From assembly GCA_937926105.1 (NCBI GenBank), contig CALANS010000130.1:62001-126000 (forward strand): a stretch of 64,000 nucleotides of DNA. Direction: 5' to 3'. Source of the stretch: an uncultured Actinomycetes bacterium. Lineage in GTDB: Bacteria > Actinomycetota > Actinomycetes > Mycobacteriales > Nakamurellaceae. A program made the translations under genes and the position numbers. The notes beneath the pieces were generated by a model, which worked only from the letters and a program-made list of their open reading frames with translations, did no database searches and was not told the origin of the DNA. Shown piece by piece: positions 26,311 through 36,463 of this stretch. Every line of letters starts with the position of its first letter. The stretch's first letter is position 1.

Positions 26311-27711
26311 TCAGACCACCCGAGATACGGTCGGTCGCAGGTCCTCGGCGGGCGGGGTCCAGCTGCCGGCGACGGCCGAGACCTGTTCGCCGGAGCGGAT
26401 GTCCTTGACCTCGTCACCGCGCTCGATCCCGCCGGCTCCGTCACCGCTATCGGCGCCGCTTGACCCATCGCTGCCGGCCCCCGGAAACCACACGAACGGA
26501 ATGCCGCGCCGGTCGGCGTACCGGATCTGCTTGCCGAACTTTGCCGCCGTGGGCGCCACCTCGCACGCGATGCCCCGCCGGCGCAGCGCGGTCGCCACCC
26601 CCACCGACCGTGCACGATCCGCGTCGCTGTCGGAGACCAGCGCCACCAGCACGCATGCCGGAGTGGACCGGCTGGCTCGCACCAGGTTCTGCCCGAGCAG
26701 CAGGCCGAGAATGCGCGACACCCCGATCGAGATACCCACCCCGGGGTAGGTCACCTTGCCGTCGGAGGCCAGTGAGTCGTAGCGGCCGCCGGAGCAGAAC
26801 GAACCCCACGATTCGTACCCGACGAACTGGGTCTCGTAGACGGTGCCGGTGTAATAGTCCAGCCCCCGGGCGATCTTCAGGTCGGCGACGATTCTTCCCG
26901 GTGCGGCGGTCGCCACGGTGTGCACCACGGCGGCCAGCGACTCGAGCCCCTCGTCCAGCAGCGGGTGGGCGACGCCCAGCGCGTGCACCCGATCGACGAA
27001 CGACTCGTCGGCGGTGCGAATCTCGGCCAGCCGCAGGCATTGCTCCGCCTGCTCCGCGCTGGCACCGGCGGCCCGCAGCAGATCGGCCACGGCATCCGGG
27101 CCGATCTTGTCCAGCTTGTCGACCATCCGCAGCGTTCCGGCCACGTCGTCCAGCCCGATGCCGTGATAGAAGCCCTCGGCGACCTTGCGGTTGTTCACGC
27201 CGATCACGAAGTCCGGCACCGGAAGTCGGGCGAACGCATCCGCGATCACCAGCGGCATCTCGGCCTCGAAGTGGCCGGACAGCTCGCCGACGTCCACCAC
27301 GTCGATGTCGGCCTGGGTGAACTCGCGATAGCGCCCCTCCTGCGGCCGTTCTCCGCGCCACACCTTTTGGATCTGGTAGCGCCGGAACGGGAACTGCAAC
27401 GACCCGGCGTGCTCCAGCACGTAGCGGGCGAACGGCACCGTCAAGTCGAAGTGCAGACCGAGCCGGGCCTCCCGGTCGCCCTCACCCTTGTCGTCGGCGC
27501 CGGCGGCCAGCCGGGAGATCGCGTAGATCTCCTTGTCGGCGTCCTCGCCCTGGGAGGAGAGCCGCTCGATCGGCTCGACCGCCCGCGTTTCGATGGACGA
27601 GAAGCCGTGCAGCTCGAAGACCTCGCGGATGACGTCGCAGAAGTGCTGCTCGACGATGCGGTCGGTGGGCAGGTACTCCGGGAAGCCACTCAGCGGGGCG
27701 ATCTTGCTCAC
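26311..27711 (-). CDS. hisS: Histidyl-tRNA synthetase
   Basis: 466 residues from GTG 27711 (VSKIAPLSGFPEYLP), the usual HisRS beginning. The in-frame ATG at 27837 would add a basic, shadow-like extension. Class II core: FDLTVPFARYV (motif 2 region), then the HisRS-specific RGLDYYTGTVYE, and motif 3 around GGRYDSL and GVGISIGVSRI. The C-terminal anticodon-binding domain (ACVLVALVSDSDADRARSVGVATALRRRGIACEV) follows. It carries an extra Gly/Asp/Ser-rich segment near the end (GAGSDGSSGADSGDGAGG). hisS next to the MBL hydrolase and cyclophilin matches the mycobacterial order. Confidence 0.95.
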   Translation of the reverse strand: MSKIAPLSGFPEYLPTDRIVEQHFCDVIREVFELHGFSSIETRAVEPIERLSSQGEDADKEIYAISRLAAGADDKGEGDREARLGLHFDLTVPFARYVLEHAGSLQFPFRRYQIQKVWRGERPQEGRYREFTQADIDVVDVGELSGHFEAEMPLVIADAFARLPVPDFVIGVNNRKVAEGFYHGIGLDDVAGTLRMVDKLDKIGPDAVADLLRAAGASAEQAEQCLRLAEIRTADESFVDRVHALGVAHPLLDEGLESLAAVVHTVATAAPGRIVADLKIARGLDYYTGTVYETQFVGYESWGSFCSGGRYDSLASDGKVTYPGVGISIGVSRILGLLLGQNLVRASRSTPACVLVALVSDSDADRARSVGVATALRRRGIACEVAPTAAKFGKQIRYADRRGIPFVWFPGAGSDGSSGADSGDGAGGIERGDEVKDIRSGEQVSAVAGSWTPPAEDLRPTVSRVV

Positions 27712-27860
27712 TGGGGCATTGTCCCAGCAGCCGGGGTGGCCGTCACCCCGAGGGGTTCGCCGTTGACGTGTCGGACAGGTCCGCAACGCTGCACGTTTCC
27801 GCAGCTCGCGAAGATCGTGGCGCAATCTGACCGGCACAAAAGTGGCTTAGATGTGGCACA

Positions 27861-29378
27861 GTGTCCGCAATGGGACGAACGGGCGGTGACGGGGCGCACG
27901 GAGACAGCCCTGTGCCAGACAGTCAGCCGGAGCCGGCCGAGCTGTGGATCGATGCCGGGCCCGGCCGCTCACACCACGGCGGACCCCCGACGGGATCCGG
28001 CGGTACCGGGCGTGCCCGGTGGATCGCGCTGACGGTCGGATTTCTGGTGTTGGTCGCGGTGATCGCGGTGCAGCATTTCGCCACCGGTCGGTCCATCACC
28101 GGTTCCGGCACCGTGGCCATTAGCCAGTCGGATGCCCAGACCACCCCGTCACCGGCCGACCGCACGTCCACCCAGCAGGCGTCGTCGACGGCCGCGCCGG
28201 ACCACACGACCTCGGACGGACCCCGGTCGTACGCGCCGACCGAGTCGATCGACACCGCACTCTCCCAGGCCCTGGCTTCGCTCAGCTCCGCACACCAGGT
28301 GGGCGGCACCGCCGGGGACGGCCCCACCGACGCGCCCGACACCACAGTGCCTGACACCACCTCGCCGTCCACCACCACCGTGCCCAAGCAGGCGCTGCCC
28401 GGCGCCGGCGACTGGGAGCTGCTGGGGTTCGGGTCGAACGGCGTGGTCCGCTACCGCCCGAGCACCGGCGCGCTCACCGTCACCCCGGTGCCCACGATCT
28501 TCAGCAACAATCTGCTCTCGTTCGTGGTGACGCGGTCGGCGGCGATCATCCGGTCCATGGACAACGTCGACGGCTATCTGGTGTCGGACGGCAAGCCCGC
28601 CCGCCCGCTGGCCGGGCTGCTCGCACAGGGCACGAAGGCGCTGCCCGGCCCGCACCCCGGCGACCTCTGGGTGGTGCAAGAGTCGTATGCGGCCACCACC
28701 CAGGGCAGCGGTGCGGATGGCACCGACACCTCCGGCGAGCAGATTCTCGCGCCCAATGTTTCGCTCAATCTGGTGAACGCGAATGGGACACAGCTCGGCA
28801 CGAGAATCGATCTGCCGGCCGCGCTGTATTCCGCGGGTGCGTACGGCATTCTCCCGGACGGCGCCGGGTACGCCCTGGCCTATGGCGTCGGTGGCATCTA
28901 CGACGTCCGCCCGGACGCGGTGCATCTGGTGACGCACGGCCATCTGATGGCCGTCGGTCCCACCGGGTTCCTGGCCTACGAGTGCGACGACAACGCCCGG
29001 TGCGGCGCCGTGGCCATCGACCGCGCGACCTGGGACCGACATCCGCTGCCCGATGTGGCGGTGCGCGTCGGCGCCCTGCAGGGGTCGGGCGTCATCTCGC
29101 CGGACGGCACTCGCGCCGCAGTGCTGAACTTTGGGAGCACCGGCATCGCGGTCGACCTGATCGACATGAACTCCGGAAAGGTGGTGCGCACGCCCGTGGA
29201 CATAAGCGGCGCCATGGCCGCGGACACGTCCCAGTTGCTGGTCTTCTCGCCGGACGGCCGATACCTGCTGGTCAGTGCGATGAACGGCGTCGTTCCGATC
29301 GACACCAGCACCGGGAAGGCGCGGCCGCCGCTCCCCATTCCGCCGGTGGACGTGCTGGCGATCCGGCCCGGCAGCTGA
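27861..29378 (+). CDS. Membrane-anchored extracytoplasmic protein, beta-propeller-like, unknown function
   Basis: 505 residues from GTG 27861, or 502 from ATG 27870. A cytoplasmic Gly/Pro-rich N-terminus is followed by one transmembrane helix (WIALTVGFLVLVAVIAVQHF, about 54-73). A long Ser/Thr/Asp/Pro linker (to about 170) leads into a beta-rich domain. That domain has repeated strand patterns such as LPDGAGYALAYGVGGIYDV, SPDGTRAAVLNF and SPDGRYLLVSAMNG, which look like propeller blades. A CDDNARC pair may form a disulphide. No enzyme motif is visible. It lies divergently beside hisS in this organism; role unknown. Confidence 0.7.
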   Translation: MSAMGRTGGDGAHGDSPVPDSQPEPAELWIDAGPGRSHHGGPPTGSGGTGRARWIALTVGFLVLVAVIAVQHFATGRSITGSGTVAISQSDAQTTPSPADRTSTQQASSTAAPDHTTSDGPRSYAPTESIDTALSQALASLSSAHQVGGTAGDGPTDAPDTTVPDTTSPSTTTVPKQALPGAGDWELLGFGSNGVVRYRPSTGALTVTPVPTIFSNNLLSFVVTRSAAIIRSMDNVDGYLVSDGKPARPLAGLLAQGTKALPGPHPGDLWVVQESYAATTQGSGADGTDTSGEQILAPNVSLNLVNANGTQLGTRIDLPAALYSAGAYGILPDGAGYALAYGVGGIYDVRPDAVHLVTHGHLMAVGPTGFLAYECDDNARCGAVAIDRATWDRHPLPDVAVRVGALQGSGVISPDGTRAAVLNFGSTGIAVDLIDMNSGKVVRTPVDISGAMAADTSQLLVFSPDGRYLLVSAMNGVVPIDTSTGKARPPLPIPPVDVLAIRPGS

Positions 29379-29421
29379 CCGGGACACCGGCGCCGCCCGG
29401 CAGGTGATCGGGGCGGCAGAC

Positions 29422-29496
29422 AAAAAGTCGCACCTCGTGGGGATCTTGGTCGGCATCGCCGCAGGTCGGCGCGACCATGATCCCCTCGAGGTGCGA
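29422..29496 (-). terminator. Strong intrinsic terminator for the MBL hydrolase gene
   Basis: Arms 29428-29445 and 29479-29496 pair over 18 bp with one mismatch. The apical part continues with GGTCG/CGACC, making a stem-loop of almost 70 nt. On the minus strand the stem is followed directly by C then TTTTT (29426-29422), the canonical U-tail. It lies about 130 bp past the MBL stop and also faces the convergent membrane-protein gene, so it may act on both. The rest of this 251-bp gap shows nothing recognisable. Confidence 0.8.
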
Positions 29497-29629
29497 TTCC
29501 TGCCAGGAACTGGGCCGCCGGCGGGCTCGGCCGCCGGGTGACAGGCCGCCCGGCAGCTCACTCAGCAGCTCGCCGCCGCACCGCGAGTCGAAGCCGCCGC
29601 GAGCCCCGGCAGCTCGCGAGCCCGGCCGG

Positions 29630-30322
29630 TCAGGCCAGATCGTGCAAGAACGGATTGCCGACCCGCTCCGCGCCGATCGTGGACGTCGGCCCGTGGCCGG
29701 GCAGCACCACGGCGTCGTCCGGCCGGGTCAGCAACTGCGCCGAGATCGATGCCAGGATCTGCGGCGTCGATCCACCCGGCAGGTCGGTGCGCCCGACGGA
29801 CCCGGCGAACAGCGTGTCCCCGGTGAGCAGGATCTCCGGCCGGTCCCCGTCGGCAGCGATCCGGTACACCACCGAGCCCCCGGTATGCCCCGGGGTGCCG
29901 AGCACGTCGATCGACAACTCGGCCAGATCCAGCACGGTGTTCCGGGCATGCCCGAGCAACTGCACCTCGTCCGGGCGCAGCGCGTCCAGGTCGTCACCGG
30001 GCTGCAACAGCGCCGCGATCCCCGCCTGCAGCTGCGGGGACAGCGCCGCCAGCGGATCGTCCAGCATGTACTCGTCCGCGTCGTGCAGGTAGGCGGGCAC
30101 CTCCGCCCGGGAGCAGACCGCGCGGGCGGACGCCACGTGATCCAGGTGCCCGTGCGTGAGCAGCACCGCGACCGGACGCAGCCGATGCTCGTCCAGCACG
30201 CCCCGCAGCCGCTCCGTCGCGCCCTGCCCGGGGTCCACCACCACGCAGTCCGCCCCCGCGGCGGGCGCCAGCACGTAGCAATTGGCGGCCAACGGACCGG
30301 CCGGGAATCCCGCGACGAGCAC
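29630..30322 (-). CDS. MBL-fold metallohydrolase (glyoxalase II-like)
   Basis: 230 residues. The zinc motif THGHLDH lies at residues 56-62, with further ligands at GTPGHTGGS and TGDTLFAGSVGRTDLPGGS (Asp ligand), and a late His in PGHGPTSTIGAE. The family is the YcbL/glyoxalase II-like group that hydrolyses thioesters. The mycobacterial counterpart (Rv2581c) occupies the same place between hisS and the cyclophilin gene. Substrate not established. A strong U-tailed terminator lies downstream. Confidence 0.9.
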   Translation of the reverse strand: MLVAGFPAGPLAANCYVLAPAAGADCVVVDPGQGATERLRGVLDEHRLRPVAVLLTHGHLDHVASARAVCSRAEVPAYLHDADEYMLDDPLAALSPQLQAGIAALLQPGDDLDALRPDEVQLLGHARNTVLDLAELSIDVLGTPGHTGGSVVYRIAADGDRPEILLTGDTLFAGSVGRTDLPGGSTPQILASISAQLLTRPDDAVVLPGHGPTSTIGAERVGNPFLHDLA

Positions 30323-30579
30323 CCCGCTACCCTATCGGGGCAGGTCGCCCGAGGGCCGGAGCCGATCGGCGGGCCGGTGCCCTACCCGCAGCGCGGGTCA
30401 CCACCGCCCGCCGGCACCCCGGTACACATCCGGTTCACAGGCAATCTGTACCGGGCGCGGCTCGGCGGCACCTACACTCGCCCGTCGGAGCCATGCTCCC
30501 GAGCATTCCGCCGCGGCCGCACCGCGCGGAGCCCGGGCGCGCCGCCTGGTGACCACCACCGCATGCAAAGGAGCACCCC

Positions 30580-31629
30580 GTGCCGAGCAACCAGCAGCGC
30601 CGCGAGGCCGCCAAGCGCAAGTTGCAGCGCCAACTCGTCCGGCGCGAGCAGCGCGCGGTGGCGCAGCGGCGGCGGCTGCTGATCGTCGGCGTGGTCGCCG
30701 CGGTGTTGATCATCGCGGGCGGCGTCTGGCTGTTTACCGGTCTGGGGTCCAACACCGCCGATGGCGCCTCGGGGGAATCGAGCTCCGCGACGCCGTCCGC
30801 AGACACCGCCGCCAGCGTGTCCGACACCGCCTCCGAGACCACCTCGACCTCCGAGACCGCCTCAACCTGGCCGTGCTCGTATCCGGCATCCGGTACCGCC
30901 GCCAAGTCGGTCAAGGCGCCGACGAACCTCACGCCGGCCGACACCGGCACGGTGGATGCCACCGTCGCCCTGAACTCCGGCAACCTGACCTTCACGCTGG
31001 ACCGCGCCAATGCCCCCTGCGCGGTGGAGTCGTTCCTGTCGCTGGCCAGCCAGCATTTCTTCGACGACACGCCATGCCACCGGCTCACCGCCAGCGAGGG
31101 TCTGAAGGTGCTGCAGTGCGGCGATCCGAGCGGCACCGGGACCGGCGGACCCGGCTACATCATTCCCGACGAGGTTTCCGGCACCGAGAAGTACACCCGC
31201 GGGGTGATCGCGATGGCCAACGGCGGCTCCCCGGGAACCACCGGTTCACAGTTCTTCATCGTGTACGGGGACTCCCAGCTCAACCCGACCTACACCGTGC
31301 TGGGGAAGGTCACCAAGGGCATGGACGTGATCGACGCGATCGCGGCCAAGGGCGTGAAGGGCGGCGGTACCGATGGTGCGCCCGCCGAGACGGTGACGAT
31401 CACATCGGTGACGATCCCGGATGGGGCGGCGGACGCCACCGCGACGGCACCCCCGGCCACCGGCAGCACCAGCACCGGTAGCACCAATACTGCGGCCACC
31501 GCAACGGGGTCCGAGAGCCCGTCGACCGGCGCCAGCACCAGTGGCTCGGCGTCGACGTCCGGATCCGGCGCGGTGAGCACGTCAGGTTCGTCGGCCCCGG
31601 GCTCGGCCACCGGTACCACGACCAACTGA
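30580..31629 (+). CDS. Membrane-anchored cyclophilin-type peptidyl-prolyl isomerase
   Basis: 349 residues from GTG 30580. A basic cytoplasmic N-terminus (REAAKRKLQRQLVRREQR) leads into one helix (LLIVGVVAAVLIIAGGVWLFTG), then a Ser/Thr linker and the cyclophilin domain (about 125-285). Core motifs: NAPCAVESFLSLASQHFFDDTPCHRL, RGVIAMANGGSPGTTGSQFFIVYGD. The usual catalytic Arg of the F-H-R motif corresponds to PCHRL. The C-terminal 65 residues are a low-complexity Ser/Thr/Gly tail. It matches Rv2582 (ppiB) in position. It should act on exported proteins at the outer membrane face. A TACACT at about 30472 may be its -10 element; nothing else is recognised in the 257-bp upstream gap. Confidence 0.9.
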   Translation: MPSNQQRREAAKRKLQRQLVRREQRAVAQRRRLLIVGVVAAVLIIAGGVWLFTGLGSNTADGASGESSSATPSADTAASVSDTASETTSTSETASTWPCSYPASGTAAKSVKAPTNLTPADTGTVDATVALNSGNLTFTLDRANAPCAVESFLSLASQHFFDDTPCHRLTASEGLKVLQCGDPSGTGTGGPGYIIPDEVSGTEKYTRGVIAMANGGSPGTTGSQFFIVYGDSQLNPTYTVLGKVTKGMDVIDAIAAKGVKGGGTDGAPAETVTITSVTIPDGAADATATAPPATGSTSTGSTNTAATATGSESPSTGASTSGSASTSGSGAVSTSGSSAPGSATGTTTN

Positions 31630-31662
31630 CTGACCGCGGGCGGCGCCAGCGGTCCGCTCGGC

Positions 31663-31694
31663 CCGGTCACCGACGATCGCGCCGCGGTGACCGG
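31663..31694. terminator. Hairpin between convergent cyclophilin and RSH genes
   Basis: A perfect 10-bp stem, CCGGTCACCG and its complement, with a 12-nt loop, in the 122-bp convergent gap. It lacks a U-run on either strand but is well placed to be a bidirectional terminator. Confidence 0.5.
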
Positions 31695-31751
31695 CAGACG
31701 CCCGCGCCGAGCGATGGCAACCCACGGTGACGGGCGGCAGCCCGTGCCGTG

Positions 31752-34406
31752 TCAGGCGCTGGTCAACCGGTAGACGTCGTAGACGCCCTCCACCCCGCGG
31801 ACCGCGCGCAGCACGTGCCCCAGGTGCTTGGGGTCGGCCATCTCGAAGGAGAACCGGCTGATCGCCATGCGGTCCTTGGACATCGACAGATTCGCCGACA
31901 GGATGTTGACCTTCTCGTCGGCCAGTGTCTTCGTGATGTCGGACAGCAGCCGGTGCCGGTCCAGCGCCTCCACCTGGATGGACACCAGGAACACCGTGGA
32001 CGCGCCGGGATCCCAGGTGACGTCCACCAGCCGGGATGGCTCGGCTCGCAGCGACTCTGCGTTCGTGCAGTCGGTCCGGTGCACCGACACCGCACCGCCC
32101 TTGGTGACGAAGCCGAGGATGGTGTCGCCCGGGACCGGAGTGCAGCACCGTGCCAACTTGACCTGCACGTCGGTGACGCCCTTGACCAGCACTCCAGCGT
32201 CGGTGGACGGCCGGGACCGGCGGGTGCCGGTCAGCGCGGCCGGTTCGGCGATCTCGTGGCCCGATGCGTCCTCCCCGCCGAGCACCGACATCACTTTGGT
32301 GACAACGGTCTTCGCGCTCACATGGCTTTCGCCGACGGCCGCATACAGGGCCGAGATGTCCTTGTAGCCGAGTTCTCTGGCCACCTCGGTCAACGCATCC
32401 TGGGAGATCAGCCGCTGTACCGACAGGCCCTGGCGGCGCACCGCCTTGGCGATCGCCTCCTTGCCATTTTCCAGCGCCTCCTCACGGCGCTCCTTGGCGA
32501 AGTATTGCCGGATCTTGGTCTTGGCTCGGGACGAGGCGACGAAGCCGAGCCAATCCCGACTCGGCGCGGCGGTGGTGGCCTTGGAGGTGAAGATCTCCAC
32601 GATCTGGCCGTTGCTCAGCGTGCGTTCCAGCGCGACCAGCCGACCGTCCACCCGGGCGCCGATGCACCGATGGCCCACCTCGGTGTGGATCGAATAGGCA
32701 AAGTCTACCGGCGTGGAACCCGCTGGTAGCGTGTGGATGTCGCCCTTCGGAGTGAACACGAAGATGTCGTTGGAGCGGATCTCGTAGCGCAGGTTATCCA
32801 GGAATTCGCCGGGGTCACCGGCTTCCCGCTGCCAGTCCAGAAGCTGCCGCATCCAGGCCATCTCGTCCACGGACGCCAGGGACCCGGCGTGCGTGCCGCG
32901 GGTCTCCTTGTAGCGCCAGTGCGCGGCGATGCCGTACTCGGCGGTGTGATGCATGTCGTTGGTGCGGATCTGCACCTCCAGCGGCTTGCCCTCCGGGCCG
33001 ATCACCGTGGTATGCAGCGACTGGTACACCCCGTACCGGGGCTGCGCGATGTAGTCCTTGAACCGGCCCGGCATCGGCGCCCACAGGGCGTGCACCACAC
33101 CCATGGCGGCGTAGCACTCCCGGATGGTGCCGACCAGGATGCGTACCGCTACCAGGTCGTGGATCTCGTCGAATTCCCGGCCGCGGACCTGCATCTTCTG
33201 GTAGATCGAGTAGTAGTGCTTGCCCCGGCCGACCACGTCGGCCGGCAGCTTCGCGGCACCCAGCTCGGTGCGCAGCTTGTCGGTGACCGCCGCCAGGTAG
33301 GTATCCCGGGACGGCGCCCGGTCGGCGACCAGCCGAGCGATCTCGTTGTAGCGCTTGGCATGCAGGATCGCGAAGGACAGATCCTCCAGCTCCCACTTGA
33401 CGGTGGACATGCCCAGCCGGTGGGCGAGCGGCGCCAGCACTTCCAGCGTCTCGCGGGCCTTGCGAACCTGCTTATCCGGCGGCAGGAAGCGCATGGTGCG
33501 CATGTTGTGCAGCCGGTCGGCGAGCTTGATCACCAGCACCCGGGGGTCATTCGCCATGGCGATGATCATCTTGCGGATGGTCTCGGCCTCGGCGGCGGCT
33601 CCGTAACGCACCTTGTCCAGCTTGGTGACGCCGTCCACCAGGCGGGCCACCTCGGTGCCGAAGTCCTCGGTGAGCTGGTCCAGGCCGTAGCTGGTGTCCT
33701 CCACGGTGTCGTGCAGCAGGCCGGCGACCAGCGTGGTGGTGTCCATGCCCAGGTCGGCCAGGATGGTGGCCACGGCCAGCGGGTGGGTGATGTACGGGTC
33801 GCCGGACTTGCGGTACTGGCCGCGGTGGGCGGCCTCGGCCACCTCGTAGGCGCGCAACAGCAGTTTCGTATCGGCCTTGGGGTGCAGGTCGCGGTGCGCG
33901 CCGATCAGCGGTTCCAGCACCGTGCGCGCCGAGGGGCCGCTCTGTCGCTGGCCGCTGATCCGCCGGGTCCAGCGGGCCCGGACCCGGCGAGACGCCGACG
34001 GGGCGGTGACGGTGCCCGCGGTGTTGCGCACCGCGGGCTTGGCGGGGCGGGCGGCCGGTGCGGGGCCCGACGGGGCCACGCCACCGGAGGCGGCGGCAGT
34101 CCCGGATAGTGCTGCAGTCCCGGAGGGGGCCGCGGTCCCGGATGGGGCGGTGCCGGTGCCCCCGGTGCCACGCGCCGCGGACTTGGCCGGCTGCGGGGCA
34201 GGCCGGGAAGGGGCCGCGTCCGAACCGTCCACACCGGGCACGGTCGCGTCCGGGCGGGGCGGAGCGGCGTCCGGGCGGACCTCCGGGCGAGCCGGAGCGG
34301 ATGCCACCGAGGCGCCCGGCGGAACCACCGGCGCGGCCTGCTTGCGCGCGGCGCCGTCCGCCGTGGTATCGGCGGTTACTCGGACCGTCGCCTGGCCGTC
34401 TGCCAT
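31752..34406 (-). CDS. rel: Bifunctional (p)ppGpp synthetase/hydrolase (RelA/SpoT homologue)
   Basis: 884 residues from ATG 34406, with GGGGAGGTG upstream as a strong ribosome binding site. Order: 140-residue Ala/Pro/Thr-rich disordered N-terminus; HD hydrolase domain ([34 protein letters not shown]); synthetase domain ([22 protein letters not shown]); TGS; helical and zinc-finger regions ([13 protein letters not shown]); C-terminal ACT domain. The RFKD sequence is the RxKD form typical of bifunctional Rel rather than the acidic form of mono-functional RelA. HDTVEDT and the hydrolase core look intact. It controls the stringent response. Position before apt and secF matches Rv2583c. The long N-terminal extension, partly encoded by 18-bp repeats, is unusual. 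Confidence 0.95.
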   Translation of the reverse strand: MADGQATVRVTADTTADGAARKQAAPVVPPGASVASAPARPEVRPDAAPPRPDATVPGVDGSDAAPSRPAPQPAKSAARGTGGTGTAPSGTAAPSGTAALSGTAAASGGVAPSGPAPAARPAKPAVRNTAGTVTAPSASRRVRARWTRRISGQRQSGPSARTVLEPLIGAHRDLHPKADTKLLLRAYEVAEAAHRGQYRKSGDPYITHPLAVATILADLGMDTTTLVAGLLHDTVEDTSYGLDQLTEDFGTEVARLVDGVTKLDKVRYGAAAEAETIRKMIIAMANDPRVLVIKLADRLHNMRTMRFLPPDKQVRKARETLEVLAPLAHRLGMSTVKWELEDLSFAILHAKRYNEIARLVADRAPSRDTYLAAVTDKLRTELGAAKLPADVVGRGKHYYSIYQKMQVRGREFDEIHDLVAVRILVGTIRECYAAMGVVHALWAPMPGRFKDYIAQPRYGVYQSLHTTVIGPEGKPLEVQIRTNDMHHTAEYGIAAHWRYKETRGTHAGSLASVDEMAWMRQLLDWQREAGDPGEFLDNLRYEIRSNDIFVFTPKGDIHTLPAGSTPVDFAYSIHTEVGHRCIGARVDGRLVALERTLSNGQIVEIFTSKATTAAPSRDWLGFVASSRAKTKIRQYFAKERREEALENGKEAIAKAVRRQGLSVQRLISQDALTEVARELGYKDISALYAAVGESHVSAKTVVTKVMSVLGGEDASGHEIAEPAALTGTRRSRPSTDAGVLVKGVTDVQVKLARCCTPVPGDTILGFVTKGGAVSVHRTDCTNAESLRAEPSRLVDVTWDPGASTVFLVSIQVEALDRHRLLSDITKTLADEKVNILSANLSMSKDRMAISRFSFEMADPKHLGHVLRAVRGVEGVYDVYRLTSA
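34096..34149. repeat. Three 18-bp in-frame repeats inside rel
   Basis: Units 34096-34113, 34114-34131 and 34132-34149 share the core G(C)(A/G)GTCCCGGA and encode successive (P/L/A)SGTAA-like hexapeptides in the disordered N-terminus of the RSH protein. Unit length is a multiple of three. Confidence 0.7.
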
Positions 34407-34531
34407 GTGTCACCTCCCCATACCGGAGCATAACGCCGAGCGTCGATCGAACCTTCCGTCCGCAGCGGGCTCCGATCGGGGTGACGATGCCTCGATTCGG
34501 CGCCCGGTGAGTGCGGGCCCGCCACCGACGA

Positions 34532-35161
34532 TCAGTAGCGTCGCAGGGCCGTCACCGGCAGGTCGGGCAGCCTGTCCCGGCCACCGAGGGCGAGAAGTTC
34601 GATCGCCACCGCGAGCCCCACCACGCGCGCACCGGCCCGCTCCAGCAGCGACCGGGCCGCGGCCGCGGTGCCGCCGGTGGCCAGCACGTCGTCCACCACC
34701 AGGATCCGGGCGCCGTCACGGACGTCGTCGGCGTTGACCTCCAGCGCCGCGGTCCCGTACTCCAGCTGGTAGGGCTGCGCGAGCACCCGGCCGGGCAGCT
34801 TGCCGGCCTTGCGCACCGACAGCACACCGACGCCGAGATGCCCGGCCAGCGCGGCGGCCAGCAGGAAGCCCCGCGCCTCGAGCGCCGCAATCTGGTCGAC
34901 GGTATCGATGCCCGGGGCCGCCGCCAGCCCGGCCGTCACCGCGCGCAACCCCTGCGGGTCGGCCAGCACGGGGGTCAGATCCCGGAACAGCACGCCGGGG
35001 GTCGGAAAGTCGGGCACCACCCTGGTGAGCCGGTCGATCGCGGCTGCGGCCAGCTCGCCCGGCACTCCGGACGTGTCGTGCCGGTCGGGACCGGCACCGG
35101 CCGACGGGTTCGTCACCGCAGGATTCGTCACCGCAGGGTCGGGACCGGCCGGCACCGTCAC
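34532..35161 (-). CDS. apt: Adenine phosphoribosyltransferase
   Basis: 209 residues from GTG 35161, which overlaps the secF stop (GTGA). Type I phosphoribosyltransferase with the PRPP motif ILVVDDVLATGGTA and the APRT signatures DFPTPGVLFRDLTPVLADP and ARGFLLAAALA. It converts adenine and PRPP to AMP. The first 33 residues are an extension with a repeated AVTNP. A later in-frame GTG near the VPGELAAAAID segment would give the usual length of about 175, so the true start may be internal. secF-apt-rel is conserved in actinobacteria. Confidence 0.93.
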   Translation of the reverse strand: MTVPAGPDPAVTNPAVTNPSAGAGPDRHDTSGVPGELAAAAIDRLTRVVPDFPTPGVLFRDLTPVLADPQGLRAVTAGLAAAPGIDTVDQIAALEARGFLLAAALAGHLGVGVLSVRKAGKLPGRVLAQPYQLEYGTAALEVNADDVRDGARILVVDDVLATGGTAAAARSLLERAGARVVGLAVAIELLALGGRDRLPDLPVTALRRY

Positions 35162-36462
35162 CGGCCGCGCTTACCGGCCGGCCGGGGCGACCCCACTCGA
35201 CTCGACTTGCCCTGCGGCGCCGACACACTCGCCTTGCCGCTGGCTCGCACCGGCTTGACGCCGGGCAGCGGACCGGAGCCCGGCCGCAGCAACGGCGATG
35301 CGGGCGCCGCCTGCGCACCAGGCATGCTGCGATGCACGTGCGCCACCTCGCCGCCCCCGTCAGCGGTGACGCCGACCCGGGCGATCGGGTCGCCATCCGC
35401 GTCCACGATCAGGCCCTCCGCCTTGCGCCGGGCCAGCACCCGAGCGGTGTGCGACTTGATGACCGGCTCGCGCATCTTCATGTCCACGGCCATCGGAACC
35501 GCCAGGAACACCGACGAATAGGCGCCGATCAGCATGCCGACCAGCATCACCAACGACAGGTCCTTCAGAGTGCCGGATCCGAGGATCACCACACCGGCGG
35601 TGAGCAGCCCGGCCACCGGCAGCAACGCGATCAGCGAGGTGTTCACCGAGCGCATCAGGGTCTGGTTGATCGCCAGGTTCGCGGCCTCCGGATAGGTGCG
35701 GCGCAGCAACGAGGTCAGTCCCTTGCTGTTCTCCTGCACCTTGTCGTAGACCACCACCGTGTCGTACAGCGAGAAGCCCAGGATGGTCAGCAAACCGATG
35801 ACGGTGGCGGGGGCAACCTCGAATCCAATCAGGGCATATACCCCGGCCGTGACCACGAGGTCGTGCAGCACGGACACCACGGCACCGACCGCCACCCGGG
35901 ACTCGTAGCGCAGCCAGATGAAGGCCGCGACCGCGACCAGGAACACCAGCACGGCGATCAATGCGCGGGTGGAGATCTCACTCCCCCAGGTCCCGGATAC
36001 CGCCGAGTCGGATACCGCTTGGGTCAGCTGGAACGCCTGGGTGAGCGCTTCCTTCGCCGCGGTCACCTTGTCGGCGGTCAGGCTGGGCATGCTGACCTGC
36101 AGGTTGGAACCGACATCGATGACGCTGTCGGTCTCCTCGCCGGTGGCCTGGAAGATCACCTCGGTGACCTTCTCGTGGTTGAGGGTGGTGTTGGGGTGGA
36201 AGGTCAGCTGGGTCCCGCCGACGAAGTCCAGCGACAGGTTGAAGCCGCGCACCAGCATGAACAGCAGCGACAGCAGGACCAGCGAGGCGGAGAACACGTA
36301 ATACCAGCGCCGGTGCCCGATGATGTCAAACGCGCCGGTGCCGGTGGACAGCCGGGAGAAGACGTTGTGGTGCCGGGTGGCCGCCTTGGTGGCCTCGGCG
36401 GTGATCGGTGCGGCGCCCTCGGGTAGGCCGGTGGGCTCCAGGGTCGGTGACTCGTCTGCCAT
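35158..36462 (-). CDS. secF: Protein translocase subunit SecF
   Basis: 434 residues from ATG 36462, one base after the secD stop. Six helices of the RND-like SecD/SecF fold. The first periplasmic domain begins after LSLDFVGGTQLTF, the conserved SecF D1-type motif. Later helices contain the proton-path region VLHDLVVTAGVYALIGFEVAPATVIGLLTILGFSLYDTVVVYDKVQEN. It works with SecD and YajC to drive late stages of Sec export using the proton gradient. The C-terminus is a Ser/Pro/Arg-rich tail. Confidence 0.95.
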   Translation of the reverse strand: MADESPTLEPTGLPEGAAPITAEATKAATRHHNVFSRLSTGTGAFDIIGHRRWYYVFSASLVLLSLLFMLVRGFNLSLDFVGGTQLTFHPNTTLNHEKVTEVIFQATGEETDSVIDVGSNLQVSMPSLTADKVTAAKEALTQAFQLTQAVSDSAVSGTWGSEISTRALIAVLVFLVAVAAFIWLRYESRVAVGAVVSVLHDLVVTAGVYALIGFEVAPATVIGLLTILGFSLYDTVVVYDKVQENSKGLTSLLRRTYPEAANLAINQTLMRSVNTSLIALLPVAGLLTAGVVILGSGTLKDLSLVMLVGMLIGAYSSVFLAVPMAVDMKMREPVIKSHTARVLARRKAEGLIVDADGDPIARVGVTADGGGEVAHVHRSMPGAQAAPASPLLRPGSGPLPGVKPVRASGKASVSAPQGKSSRVGSPRPAGKRGR

Positions 36463-36463
36463 C

